Shown: in pieces, positions 1-7,315 of the stretch | Layout of the letters: the number at the start of each line of letters is the position of its first letter | Position numbering within the stretch: the first letter of the stretch is position 1 | Source of the DNA: Plastoroseomonas sp036499545 | GTDB taxonomy: Bacteria > Pseudomonadota > Alphaproteobacteria > Acetobacterales > Acetobacteraceae | Length of the DNA: 22,836 nucleotides | Direction of reading: 5' to 3' | NCBI GenBank assembly: GCA_036499545.1 | Contig: DASYDR010000185.1 | Span: 1-22,836, forward strand | Position numbers and translations under genes: made by a program | Notes under the pieces: model-generated | The model's database searches: none | Told to the model about the DNA's origin: nothing | Seen by the model: the letters and a program-made list of their open reading frames with translations, nothing else

Positions 1-4
1 CCAT

Positions 5-106
5 GGGCGCTTCCGTCCTTCGGCGATCTGCATGTTAAATGAGGCGAGCAGCTTCACGCCTGCGGGCGCTTCCGCCCTTCGGCGATCTGCTCTGTAGGCG
101 AGGAAG
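5..106 (+). repeat. Tandemly duplicated leader segment upstream of leuC
   Basis: A 27-nt block at 5-31 is repeated at 64-90 with one difference (T16 versus C75). The similarity continues, after a small indel, into AGGCGAG at 42-48 and 96-102. The second AGGCGAG is directly followed by GAAGAG and the leuC ATG, so the duplicated unit (about 55-59 nt) carries the leuC ribosome-binding site in its second copy. Within each block GGGCG-CTTC-CGCCC (second copy, 64-77) can fold as a short hairpin; the first copy has one weakened pair. No convincing coding region is visible in the first 108 bases. Confidence 0.7.
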
Positions 107-108
107 AG

Positions 109-1542
109 ATGTCGGTTCAGAAGCCGCGCACGTTGTTCGACAAGATCTGGGACGCGCATGTCGTCGACACGCTCCCGGATGGTACCGCGCTGCTCTACAT
201 CGACCTTCACCTCACCCACGAAGTGACCACGCCGCAGGCCTATGACGGCCTGCGCGCCGCCGGCCGCCGCGTGCGCCGCCCCGATGCGACGCTGGCCGTG
301 GTCGACCACAACATCGCCACCGATGACAGCCGCCGCACCGGGATCATCGATCCCGAGAGCCGGCTGCAGGTCGAGACGCTCGAGAAGAACGTCGCCGAAT
401 TCGGCGTGCCCTATATCCCGCTGCTGGATGACCGCCAGGGCATCGTGCACGTGATCGGGCCGGAGCTCGGCCGTTCCCTGCCGGGCATGACGATCGTCTG
501 CGGCGACAGCCACACCTCGACCCATGGCGCCATGGGCGCGCTCGCCTTCGGCATCGGCACCAGCGAGGTCGAGCATGTGCTCGCCACCCAGACGCTGCTG
601 CAGAAGCCGGCGAAGAACATGAAGGTGGAGGTCAACGGCAACCTCGCCTTCGGCTGTTCCGGCAAGGACATCGTGCTGGCGATCATCGGCAGGATCGGCA
701 CCGCCGGCGGCACCGGCCATGTGATCGAATATGCCGGCGATGCGATCCGCGCCCTCGACATGGCCGGGCGCATGACCGTCTGCAACATGACGATCGAAGG
801 CGGTGCCCGCGCCGGCATGGTGGCGCCGGACCAGACCACCTTCGACTATGTCGCGCGGACGCCGAACGGGCCGAAGGGCGAGAACCTCGAACGGGCGCTG
901 GCCTGGTGGAAGACGCTGCCCACCGATGCCGGCGCGCATTTCGACCGCATCGTGTCGCTGAACGCGCATGAGATCGCGCCGCAGGTGACCTGGGGCACCA
1001 GCCCGGAGGATGTGCTGCCGATCACCGGCATCATCCCGAACCCGGAAGATGCGGCGGATGAGACGCGCCGCGCCCAGCTTCGCCGCATGGTCGAATACAT
1101 GGGCCTGACGCCCGGCCAGCGGCTGCAGGACCTGCCGGTCGATGTCGTCTTCATCGGCAGCTGCACCAATAGCCGCATCGAGGATATCCGCGCCGCCGCC
1201 GCGGTCGCCAAGGGCCGCCGGGTCGCCGATGGCGTCCGCGCCATGGTGGTGCCGGGCTCCGGCCTGGTGAAGAAGCAGGCCGAGGGCGAGGGGCTGGACC
1301 GCATCCTGCGCGAGGCGGGCTTCGAGTGGCGGGAGGCCGGCTGTTCCATGTGCCTCGGCATGAACCCGGACAAGCTGACGCCCGGCCAGCGCAGCGCCAG
1401 CACCTCGAACCGCAATTTCGAAGGGCGGCAGGGGCCGGGCGGGCGGACGCATCTGCTGTCGCCGGCGATGGCCGCGGCCGCCGCGGTGGCCGGCCACCTG
1501 GCCGATGTGCGCGACTACCAGCCGAAGGGGGATCTGTCGTGA
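109..1542 (+). CDS. leuC: 3-isopropylmalate dehydratase, large subunit
   Basis: LeuC forms, with LeuD, the cytoplasmic [4Fe-4S] isomerase that converts 2-isopropylmalate to 3-isopropylmalate in leucine biosynthesis. The 477-aa product has the usual family length. It shows the aconitase-type segment GDSHTSTHGAMGALAFGIGT (about residues 131-150). The three cluster-binding cysteines are visible: C352 in GSCTNSR, and C412 and C415 in GCSMCLGMNPDKL. The C-terminal NRNFEGRQGPGGRTHLLSP stretch is also typical. The ATG at 109 is preceded by GAGGAAGAG, a strong ribosome-binding site, and the N-terminus (RTLFDKIWDAHVV) matches family starts. The stop overlaps the leuD GTG by four bases, which implies coupled translation of the two subunits. 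Confidence 0.98.
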   Translation: MSVQKPRTLFDKIWDAHVVDTLPDGTALLYIDLHLTHEVTTPQAYDGLRAAGRRVRRPDATLAVVDHNIATDDSRRTGIIDPESRLQVETLEKNVAEFGVPYIPLLDDRQGIVHVIGPELGRSLPGMTIVCGDSHTSTHGAMGALAFGIGTSEVEHVLATQTLLQKPAKNMKVEVNGNLAFGCSGKDIVLAIIGRIGTAGGTGHVIEYAGDAIRALDMAGRMTVCNMTIEGGARAGMVAPDQTTFDYVARTPNGPKGENLERALAWWKTLPTDAGAHFDRIVSLNAHEIAPQVTWGTSPEDVLPITGIIPNPEDAADETRRAQLRRMVEYMGLTPGQRLQDLPVDVVFIGSCTNSRIEDIRAAAAVAKGRRVADGVRAMVVPGSGLVKKQAEGEGLDRILREAGFEWREAGCSMCLGMNPDKLTPGQRSASTSNRNFEGRQGPGGRTHLLSPAMAAAAAVAGHLADVRDYQPKGDLS

Positions 1543-2156
1543 AGGCCTTCACCACGCTGACCGGCATCGCGGCGCCGCTGCCGATGGCCAATGTCGACAC
1601 CGACAAGATCATTCCGGCGCGCTTCCTCAAGTCGATCTCGCGCTCCGGCTTCGGCAAGCACCTTTTCGCCAATCTCCGCTTCAACGAGGATGGCAGCGAG
1701 AACCCGGATTTCGTGCTCAACCAGGAGCCGTACCGGAAGGCCGAGGTGCTGATCGCCTACGAGAATTTCGGCTGCGGCTCCTCGCGCGAGCATGCGCCCT
1801 GGGCGCTGCTCGATTTCGGCATCCGCTGCGTCATCGCGCCGGACTTCGCCGATATCTTCAACAACAACTGCTTCAAGAACGGCGTGCTGCCGGTGCGGCT
1901 GCCGCGCGAGGTGTGCGAGCTGCTGGTCGAGGATGCGAAGCTCGGCGGCAATGCACGCGTGACCGTCGACCTCGAGCGGCAGGTGGTGATCCGCCCGAAT
2001 GGGGAGGAGCATGCCTTCCCGATCGATGCGCTGCGCAAGCACCTGATGCTGAACGGCCTCGACGATATCGGCCAGACGCTGCAGCACGTGACCGAGATCG
2101 ACAGCTACGAGGCGAAGCAGAAATCGGCGCAGCCCTGGCTGGCGGCGGCGGAGTGA
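1539..2156 (+). CDS. leuD: 3-isopropylmalate dehydratase, small subunit
   Basis: LeuD is the swivelling-domain partner of LeuC in the leucine pathway isomerase. The 205-aa product starts at GTG 1539, giving an N-terminus (KAFTTLTGIAAPLPMANVD) followed by TDKIIPARFLK. The substrate-recognition segment ENFGCGSSREHAPWAL follows, then FADIFNNNCFKNGVLPV, all diagnostic of LeuD. A longer open frame extends upstream to 1326 inside leuC, but the extra sequence is arginine- and glycine-rich without family similarity, so the GTG is chosen. The GTGA overlap with the leuC stop supports this start. The stop is followed by a very stable hairpin before leuB. Confidence 0.97.
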   Translation: MKAFTTLTGIAAPLPMANVDTDKIIPARFLKSISRSGFGKHLFANLRFNEDGSENPDFVLNQEPYRKAEVLIAYENFGCGSSREHAPWALLDFGIRCVIAPDFADIFNNNCFKNGVLPVRLPREVCELLVEDAKLGGNARVTVDLERQVVIRPNGEEHAFPIDALRKHLMLNGLDDIGQTLQHVTEIDSYEAKQKSAQPWLAAAE

Positions 2157-2161
2157 TGGCG

Positions 2162-2188
2162 GCGGCACGCGTCGTGGACGCGTGCCGC
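2162..2188 (+). other. Strong intercistronic hairpin between leuD and leuB
   Basis: Bases 2162-2173 and 2177-2188 form a perfect 12-bp stem around a GTG loop, in the 80-base gap between leuD and leuB. There is no T tract after it, so it is not a classical intrinsic terminator. It may instead mark a processing or stability boundary in the leu transcript, or weaken leuB expression relative to leuCD; both roles are inference. Confidence 0.7.
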
Positions 2189-2236
2189 GCGCCCGCCCGC
2201 GTCTGAGGGCATGGATAACGGGATACGGGAACGACG

Positions 2237-3349
2237 ATGGCATCGAACAAGAAGCTGCTGATCCTGCCGGGCGACGGCATCGGCCCCGAGGTGATGCGCG
2301 AAGTGCGCCGCGTCATCGACTGGATGGACCGCCGCCGCAGCGTCAGCTTCGATATCGGCGAAGGCCTGGTCGGCGGCGCCGCGCTGGATGCGGAAGGCTC
2401 GCCCTGCCCGGACCGGACGGTGGAAGCGGCGCGCGGCGCCGATGCCGTGCTGTTCGGCAGCGTCGGCGGCCCGAAGTGGGACAGCCTGCCCTTCGAGAAG
2501 CGGCCGGAGCTCGGCGTGCTGCGGCTGCGCAAGGATCTCGGCCTCTTCGCCAATCTGCGTCCGGCGGTGGTGCTGGATCCGCTGGTGGATGCGTCGTCGC
2601 TGAAGGCCGATCTGGTGCGCGGACTCGATCTGATGATCGTGCGCGAGTCGACCGGCGGGATTTATTTCGGCGAGCCGCGCGGCATCGAGGTGATGGCGGA
2701 CGGCAAGCGCCGCGGCATCGATACCGAGGTCTATACCGAGGATGAGATCGCCCGCGTCGCGCGCGTCGCCTTCGACCTGGCGCGCAAGCGCCGCAACAAG
2801 GTGACGAGCGTCGAGAAGGCGAACGTCATGCAGAGCGGGCGGCTCTGGCGCGCCGTCGTCGGCGAGGTCGGCCGCGCCGAATTCCCGGATGTCGAGCTGG
2901 AGCACATGTACGCGGATAACTGCGCCATGCAGCTCTGCTCGCGGCCGAAGCAGTTCGACGTCATCCTCGGCTCCAACCTGTTCGGCGACGTGTTGTCCGA
3001 CCTCGCGGCGGCGCTGACCGGCTCGCTCGGCATGCTGCCGTCGGCGACGCTCGGCGCGCCGGATTCGTCGGGCCGCCGGCATGCGCTCTATGAGCCGGTG
3101 CATGGCAGCGCGCCGGATATCGCGGGCAAGGGCATCGCCAATCCCTGCGCGCAGATGCTGTCCTTCGCGATGCTGCTGCGCCTGTCCTTCGACATGGACG
3201 AGGATGCGAAGCTGATCGAAAGCGCGGTGCAGCGCGTGCTGGGCGGCGGCCTGCGCACGGCCGACATCATGCAGACGGGCATGGCGCGCGTCGGCACCAG
3301 CGTGATGGGCGAGGCGATCGTGCGGGAGCTCGACAAGCTCTCTGCATAA
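2237..3349 (+). CDS. leuB: 3-isopropylmalate dehydrogenase
   Basis: LeuB oxidatively decarboxylates 3-isopropylmalate to 2-oxoisocaproate using NAD+, the step after LeuCD. The 370-aa product has the normal length. It opens with KLLILPGDGIGPEVMREV and carries the substrate-binding stretch LGLFANLRPA and the active-site RESTGGIYFGEPRG. Metal-binding aspartates D227 (in YADNCAMQ) and D251/D255 (in FGDVLSDL) are in place. The NAD-binding loop HGSAPDIAGKGIANPCAQ is present near the C-terminus. The ATG has a GGGA element seven bases upstream. The gene follows leuD by 80 bases in the same direction and probably shares its transcript, with a terminator hairpin just downstream. Confidence 0.98.
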   Translation: MASNKKLLILPGDGIGPEVMREVRRVIDWMDRRRSVSFDIGEGLVGGAALDAEGSPCPDRTVEAARGADAVLFGSVGGPKWDSLPFEKRPELGVLRLRKDLGLFANLRPAVVLDPLVDASSLKADLVRGLDLMIVRESTGGIYFGEPRGIEVMADGKRRGIDTEVYTEDEIARVARVAFDLARKRRNKVTSVEKANVMQSGRLWRAVVGEVGRAEFPDVELEHMYADNCAMQLCSRPKQFDVILGSNLFGDVLSDLAAALTGSLGMLPSATLGAPDSSGRRHALYEPVHGSAPDIAGKGIANPCAQMLSFAMLLRLSFDMDEDAKLIESAVQRVLGGGLRTADIMQTGMARVGTSVMGEAIVRELDKLSA

Positions 3350-3367
3350 AACTGACGGAAAGGGGTT

Positions 3368-3388
3368 GCGGAGGCCGCGAGCCTCCGC
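3368..3388 (+). terminator. Probable leuB/leu operon terminator stem-loop
   Basis: GCGGAGGC (3368-3375) pairs perfectly with GCCTCCGC (3381-3388) across a five-base loop, 19 bases after the leuB stop. The following TAATT is only weakly T-rich. It lies between leuB and the tRNA gene, which is a sensible place for an operon end. Confidence 0.55.
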
Positions 3389-3410
3389 TAATTCCCCGGT
3401 CCTCCACGGG

Positions 3411-3487
3411 GCGCCCGTAGCTCAGCTGGATAGAGCACCAGACTACGAATCTGGGGGTCAGGAGTTCGAATCTCTTCGGGCGCGCCA
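3411..3487 (+). tRNA. tRNA-Arg (anticodon ACG)
   Basis: The 77-base gene folds as a complete cloverleaf. The acceptor stem GCGCCCG (3411-3417) pairs with CGGGCGC (3477-3483). The D-arm contains GTAGCTCAGCTGGATAGAGC. The anticodon stem CCAGA/TCTGG encloses the loop CTACGAA with anticodon ACG at 3445-3447. The T-arm carries GTTCGAATC. The discriminator G3484 is followed by an encoded CCA at 3485-3487. A34 is normally converted to inosine in this tRNA, so it reads CGU, CGC and CGA codons (established for the bacterial isoacceptor). Confidence 0.98.
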
Positions 3488-3499
3488 ACGGACTGACGA

Positions 3500-3529
3500 A
3501 AGGGGCGGCATCTTCGGATGCCGCCCCTT
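3500..3529 (+). terminator. Stem-loop terminator after tRNA-Arg
   Basis: A perfect 13-bp stem (3500-3512 with 3517-3529) is closed by a TTCG tetraloop, starting 12 bases after the tRNA CCA end. The stem is GC-rich and flanked by AA and TT, as in a Rho-independent terminator that could work in both directions. Confidence 0.85.
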
Positions 3530-3706
3530 CGCGTTTCGGTGATGTCTCGCGACGCGAAAGTGCTAGGCTGCCGGCAGCGCGCTCTGGGGCGCCTCCTGTC
3601 CGCGGCAAGGGAGCCTGCTCCCACCCATTCGAATGGCTCGATCCCGTCGAACCCTTCTTCCGGCCTGTTTCAGCGGACCTCAGGCGTGACGGAAGGAAGG
3701 CTGTCC

Positions 3707-5383
3707 ATGCCCCGTGCGCTTACCTCCGATTCCTCCCTCGACACCCTGAAGAAGGACGCCAAGCGCTGGCTGCGGGCGCTGCGCGATGGCGATGCCGCGG
3801 CACAGGCGCGGCTGCTGGCGGCCACGCCCGCGGCGCCGGCCCTGCCCGGGCTGCGCGACGTGCAGCTCGCGCTGGCGCGGGAATACGGCCTGCCCGGCTG
3901 GGCCGCGCTGCGGGCGGCGCTGGAGGAGCAGGCGCTGGCCCGCCGCTCCCAGGCGGAACGGATCGCCATCGTGCTGCGCGCCGCCTGGGATGGCGGCGAC
4001 CGCCCGGCCGCGCTCCGCATCCTGGCGCGCTGGCCGGAACTCGGCGCCGCCAACCTGCCGATGGCGGTGGTCACCGGGAACTGGGCGGCGTTCCAGCGGC
4101 ATCTGGCGGCCGATCCCGGCGCCGCCAGCCGCAAGACCGGGCCGCTCGGCTGGCAGCCGCTGCTCTACCTGGCCTATGCCCGGCTGCCGGGCGGGGACGC
4201 GCAGGCGGTGGCGATGGCGCAGGCGCTGCTGGACCAGGGCGCCGATCCCGATGCCTGGTTCGACGATGGCTGGGAGAACCCCTTCACGGCGCTGACCGGC
4301 GTGATCGGGGAAGGGGAGGGCTACCGGCTGCCGCATCCGCGGGCGGCGGCGCTGGCCGCGCTGCTGGTCGAACGTGGCGCCAGCCCCTTCGACACCCAGG
4401 CGCTCTACAACACCTCCATCACCGGTGACGACGCCACCTGGCTCGACTTCCTCTGGACGCGCTGCGAGGCGCGCGGGCTCACCGCGTCCTGGCGCACGGT
4501 GCCGTCGAAGATCGGCGGCCGGGTGCCGATGAGCCTGCTCGACTACCTGCTCGGCAATGCGGTGGCGCAGGACCATCGGCGGCGTGCCGGATGGCTGCTG
4601 GCGCATGGCGCCGGGGCCGATGGCGTGCACGCCTATTCCGGCCGCCCGCTGCGGGAGGAGGCGCTGATCCATGGCTATGGCGCCATGGCGGCGCTGCTGG
4701 AACGGCATGGCGCCGCGCCGCGGGCGCTGACCGGGACGGCCGGGTTCCAGGCCGCCTGTATGCGGCCGGATGCCGACGCCGCGCGGGCGATGGCCGCGGC
4801 ACGGCCGGGCTGCCTCGGCGACGCGGCGGTGATGCTGACCGCCGCCCGGCTTGGTCGCGTCGATGTGCTCACCCTGCTGTTGGAACTCGGCATGGATGTC
4901 GACGTCATGGATGCGACCGGACAGCGCGGGCTGCACAGCGCGGTTGCCGGCGATTCCCTGGCGGCGGTGCGGCTGCTGGTCGCGCATGGCGCGGATATCG
5001 ACCGCCCGACCACGCAGTATGGCGGGCCGCTCGGCTTCGCCGTGCATGGCGGCCAGCGGGAGATCGCCGCCTTCCTGGCGCCGCTGAGCCGCGACGTGCC
5101 GTGCCTGGTGCGCCTGGGCATGCAGGACCGGCTGCGGGCACTGTTCGCGGCGGAGCCGGGGCTGGTGAATGCGCCGCATCCGAGATCCGGCAACACGCCG
5201 CTCTTCGCGCTGCCGGATGAGGAGGCGGAGGCGCTGGCGATGGCGGAATTCCTGCTGGCCCAGGGCGCCGATCCGGTCATCCGCGGCAAGGATGGGCTGA
5301 CGCCGGCGGAAGCGGCGCGCAAGCGCGGGCTGGAGGATGCGGCGGACCTGCTGCACGGAGAGGCTGCCGGGCCGGGCGATTAG
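3707..5383 (+). CDS. Ankyrin-repeat protein
   Basis: A 558-aa cytoplasmic-looking protein with no signal peptide or membrane segment. The N-terminal SLDTLKKDAKRWLRALRDGD is typical of a group of proteobacterial ankyrin proteins. Clear ankyrin units lie near the C-terminus: around residues 400-450 (GQRGLHSAVAGDSLAAVRLL then VAHGADIDRP) and 493-548 (SGNTPLFALPDEEAEALAMA, then LLAQGADPVIRGKDGLTPAE). Weaker units (ALLDQGADPDAW, LLVERGASP, LLAHGAGADG) run through the middle. Ankyrin repeats bind proteins; the partner is unknown. The frame is open back to 3518, but that start lies inside the tRNA terminator. ATG 3707 has GGAAGGAAGG seven bases upstream and is preferred. It appears to be a single-gene unit. 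Confidence 0.88.
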   Translation: MPRALTSDSSLDTLKKDAKRWLRALRDGDAAAQARLLAATPAAPALPGLRDVQLALAREYGLPGWAALRAALEEQALARRSQAERIAIVLRAAWDGGDRPAALRILARWPELGAANLPMAVVTGNWAAFQRHLAADPGAASRKTGPLGWQPLLYLAYARLPGGDAQAVAMAQALLDQGADPDAWFDDGWENPFTALTGVIGEGEGYRLPHPRAAALAALLVERGASPFDTQALYNTSITGDDATWLDFLWTRCEARGLTASWRTVPSKIGGRVPMSLLDYLLGNAVAQDHRRRAGWLLAHGAGADGVHAYSGRPLREEALIHGYGAMAALLERHGAAPRALTGTAGFQAACMRPDADAARAMAAARPGCLGDAAVMLTAARLGRVDVLTLLLELGMDVDVMDATGQRGLHSAVAGDSLAAVRLLVAHGADIDRPTTQYGGPLGFAVHGGQREIAAFLAPLSRDVPCLVRLGMQDRLRALFAAEPGLVNAPHPRSGNTPLFALPDEEAEALAMAEFLLAQGADPVIRGKDGLTPAEAARKRGLEDAADLLHGEAAGPGD

Positions 5384-5384
5384 A

Positions 5385-5428
5385 GCGTGATTGGTTGAGG
5401 TGGAATCACCGAGAACCGTGAATCACGC
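5385..5428. repeat. Extragenic palindrome between convergent genes
   Basis: GCGTGATT (5385-5392) pairs with AATCACGC (5421-5428). Inside it GGTT (5393-5396) pairs with AACC (5414-5417), and GGTG (5399-5402) pairs with CACC (5407-5410) around a GAAT loop. The result is a long, slightly bulged hairpin of 16 base pairs two bases after the ankyrin gene stop. It is clearly less GC-rich than its surroundings. It sits between convergent genes and may act as a two-way terminator or belong to a dispersed palindromic family. Confidence 0.6.
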
Positions 5429-5479
5429 GACCGGACGAAGGTCTGAAGCGTGGCCGCTGCAACTTGAAGCGGTCACGTT

Positions 5480-5971
5480 TCAGCGCTGCTGCCGCAGGGC
5501 GACGCAGGCTGCCCCGCCGCGCCGTCCGGCCGCCGCTTCGCCCCAGCACCGCGCCAGCGCCGGATCGGGCGGCAGCGCGGCCCCGGCGCCGCGTTCGAAC
5601 CAGAGCCGCAGCGACTGGCGCGCGCCCGCGGCGGCCTCCCCGTTCGCGGCCGCCGTCGCCTCCAGCCGCGCGATACCCTCGGCGGCGGGCTGGGCCGGCA
5701 TCGTCGCGGGCAGGCCGTCGCGATGGGCGGACAGGATCAGGTCGCCGACCTGGCGGTCGATCACGCTGCGCGGCCGGCCCGACCGTTCGATCGCGGCGAT
5801 CGCGCGCGGATAATCGGCCCCGCCGGCGCCGTTCAGCGCCGCGCTGACCTCGATATCGGTCGCGCGCCGCTCCTCATGCCAGCGCATGGCCGCACCGGCG
5901 TCCGGCGCGGGGCCGGCCGGGACACAGCCGGCCAGCAGCAGCGCGAGGCAGGCGGGGCCGCGGGATGTCAC
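5480..5971 (-). CDS. Small lipoprotein of unknown function
   Basis: A 163-aa product with a short N-region (MTSRGPA), a hydrophobic core and a lipobox LAGC at about residues 13-16. It should be exported and lipid-anchored at C16. The mature part is alanine-rich with an Asp/Arg-rich segment (YPRAIAAIERSGRPRSVIDR) and a late Cys pair (ARCWGEA, AACVAL). I do not recognise the family. The start is GTG at 5971, whose bases overlap the TGA of the upstream gene (GTGA), so translation is probably coupled. It is the last gene of a three-gene minus-strand operon of exported proteins. Confidence 0.75.
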   Translation of the reverse strand: MTSRGPACLALLLAGCVPAGPAPDAGAAMRWHEERRATDIEVSAALNGAGGADYPRAIAAIERSGRPRSVIDRQVGDLILSAHRDGLPATMPAQPAAEGIARLEATAAANGEAAAGARQSLRLWFERGAGAALPPDPALARCWGEAAAGRRGGAACVALRQQR

Positions 5972-6273
5972 TCGACCCGCGCCTCGTACCGGGCCAGGGC
6001 GCGCTGCACCGCGCGGTCGCGCGCGTGGATCCGCTTCAGCCGGGCGAGCGCGGCATCGGTGCCGGTGCAGGATGCCCGGAGCTGGCGGGCGATCTCCGCC
6101 GCCCGGGCCGCGTCATGCGCTTCCTCTCCGCGAAAATGATCGCAACTGTCGCGGCGGGTGATGAAGGCGCGCACCTCGGCCGGCAGCGCCCGCGCGTCAC
6201 GCGGTTGCGCCGCCGCGGCCGGTGCCTGCAGGGCACAGGCCAGCGCGAGGATCGATGCGCCGATGTCCCTCAC
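5968..6273 (-). CDS. Small exported conserved protein with a CDHFRGE motif
   Basis: A 101-aa product with a Sec signal peptide (ALACALQAPAAAAQ, cleavage near residue 22). The mature domain of about 79 residues contains FITRRDSCDHFRGEE and RQLRASCTGTDAALARLKRI. The two cysteines could form a disulfide in the periplasm. This pattern (CDHxRGE, then CxGTDxxLxxLK) is one I associate with a widespread uncharacterised proteobacterial family; the function is unknown. It starts with GTG at 6273, which overlaps the previous stop as GTGA, and its own stop overlaps the next gene in the same way. It is the middle gene of the operon. Confidence 0.8.
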   Translation of the reverse strand: MRDIGASILALACALQAPAAAAQPRDARALPAEVRAFITRRDSCDHFRGEEAHDAARAAEIARQLRASCTGTDAALARLKRIHARDRAVQRALARYEARVE

Positions 6274-6764
6274 TCGATCTGGTTCTCCAGCGTCTTCGCG
6301 ATGCTCTCATAGTAGCGCGCGGAGGCGGCGTTGTGCTCGGCGGCATAGCGGGCGCTCACCGCGCGCGCGGCCGTCGCCGCGATGGTGAACGCATCGATGG
6401 TGACCTGCATCTCGACGCTCCGCTCGACGCCGATATCGCCGGCGGTGAACCGGCCGGCCTGATAGCCGTCACCAAGATCGACGACGCCAAGCTGCGGGAT
6501 GCCGTCCCGCATCTTGCCGAAAAAGGCGAAGCCGGCGACGGCGCCGTCGCGCCGCCGCAGCATGCCGATGCCCGATGCCCTGCCGTCCGGGCAGGCGCCC
6601 GACCAGGTGGTCGGCCCGGCGGTCAGCGACCGCGGCGCGACGAACCGGCAGCGCGTGCCCGGGTCCTGCGACCAGGCGCGGCCATCCGCCGTCTGCCCGG
6701 CGGCCGGCCCGGCAAGCAGGGCGAGGATCATCAATCCACCGGGCAGCCTGGCGCGGACCATCAT
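6270..6764 (-). CDS. Exported MORN-like protein
   Basis: A 164-aa product with an N-terminal signal peptide (MMVRARLPGGLMILALLAGP, then AAGQ). The mature part has TTWSGACPDGRASGIGMLRR followed by FFGKMRDGIPQLGVVDLGDG, a spacing of W, G and Y/F residues that resembles degenerate MORN repeats. The C-terminal third is predicted helical (IAATAARAVSARYAAEHNAA). The frame extends to 6821, but ATG 6764 has GGAGA about ten bases upstream and puts the signal peptide at the true N-terminus; the adjacent ATG 6761 is also possible. It is the first gene of the operon, and its TGA overlaps the GTG of the next gene. No specific role can be assigned. Confidence 0.72.
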   Translation of the reverse strand: MMVRARLPGGLMILALLAGPAAGQTADGRAWSQDPGTRCRFVAPRSLTAGPTTWSGACPDGRASGIGMLRRRDGAVAGFAFFGKMRDGIPQLGVVDLGDGYQAGRFTAGDIGVERSVEMQVTIDAFTIAATAARAVSARYAAEHNAASARYYESIAKTLENQIE

Positions 6765-6942
6765 GCGCTGATCATCTCCGTATCGGCGCGCGGATGCGAA
6801 GCCGCGCCGCCGTATCGTCAATCTGCCTCATCCGGCATCAGGCCGTCGGCGGAATTTTTGCGACAGCGCCGGCCCTTGTACCGCGCCGCGCGCCGCGACT
6901 ATGAGCGCGATGATCCCGCGGCCCGACACCTGTGAGGCTTCC

Positions 6943-7245
6943 GTGACCGACCTGGCCTGGCTCTTCGCCGATCCGCCGAACCTCGCGGTGATCACGACCC
7001 GCGGCATCGTCGCGGGCCGGCACGTCATCGATTATGTATCGCACGACGCGGATGATGGCGGCTGGCAATTCCTCTGCCACGGCGCGGGCAGCGTCGCCGT
7101 CGAGGATGCGGTGGTAGTAGGCCTGGGCCGGATCGTGGCGACCGACGCGACGCTGCGGGACCTCGCCGACCTGCCGCTCGGCTGGTGCGCGGCGCGGGAG
7201 GCGAAGGATCGGCCCTGGCGCCGATCGGCCGTGGACGCCGCCTGA
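6943..7245 (+). CDS. Small conserved hypothetical protein
   Basis: A 100-aa soluble protein (MTDLAWLFADPPNLAVITTR...) with a central HVIDYVSHDADDGGWQFLC segment. I believe I have seen this pattern in other proteobacterial hypothetical proteins, but I cannot assign a function. GTG 6943 is chosen because GAGG lies just before it and the preceding 14 codons look unconserved; ATG 6901 or 6910 would add up to 14 residues. It is divergent from the exported-protein operon and lies upstream of coaA in the same direction, separated by 70 bases. Confidence 0.7.
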   Translation: MTDLAWLFADPPNLAVITTRGIVAGRHVIDYVSHDADDGGWQFLCHGAGSVAVEDAVVVGLGRIVATDATLRDLADLPLGWCAAREAKDRPWRRSAVDAA

Positions 7246-7315
7246 TCCAACCGGCGGATTGCCCGGCGCCGCTTTGCCGCTAGTGTCAGGCATATGACCC
7301 GCGAGACGCGTCCTG

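Noticed and set aside
3411..3529. tRNA-Arg gene as an integration site for a mobile element.
   Set aside because: No integrase, no duplicated tRNA 3' end and no change in composition downstream within the window.
3518..3706. N-terminal extension of the ankyrin protein by 63 residues.
   Set aside because: It begins inside the tRNA terminator stem and the translated residues look non-coding; a good ribosome-binding site precedes ATG 3707.
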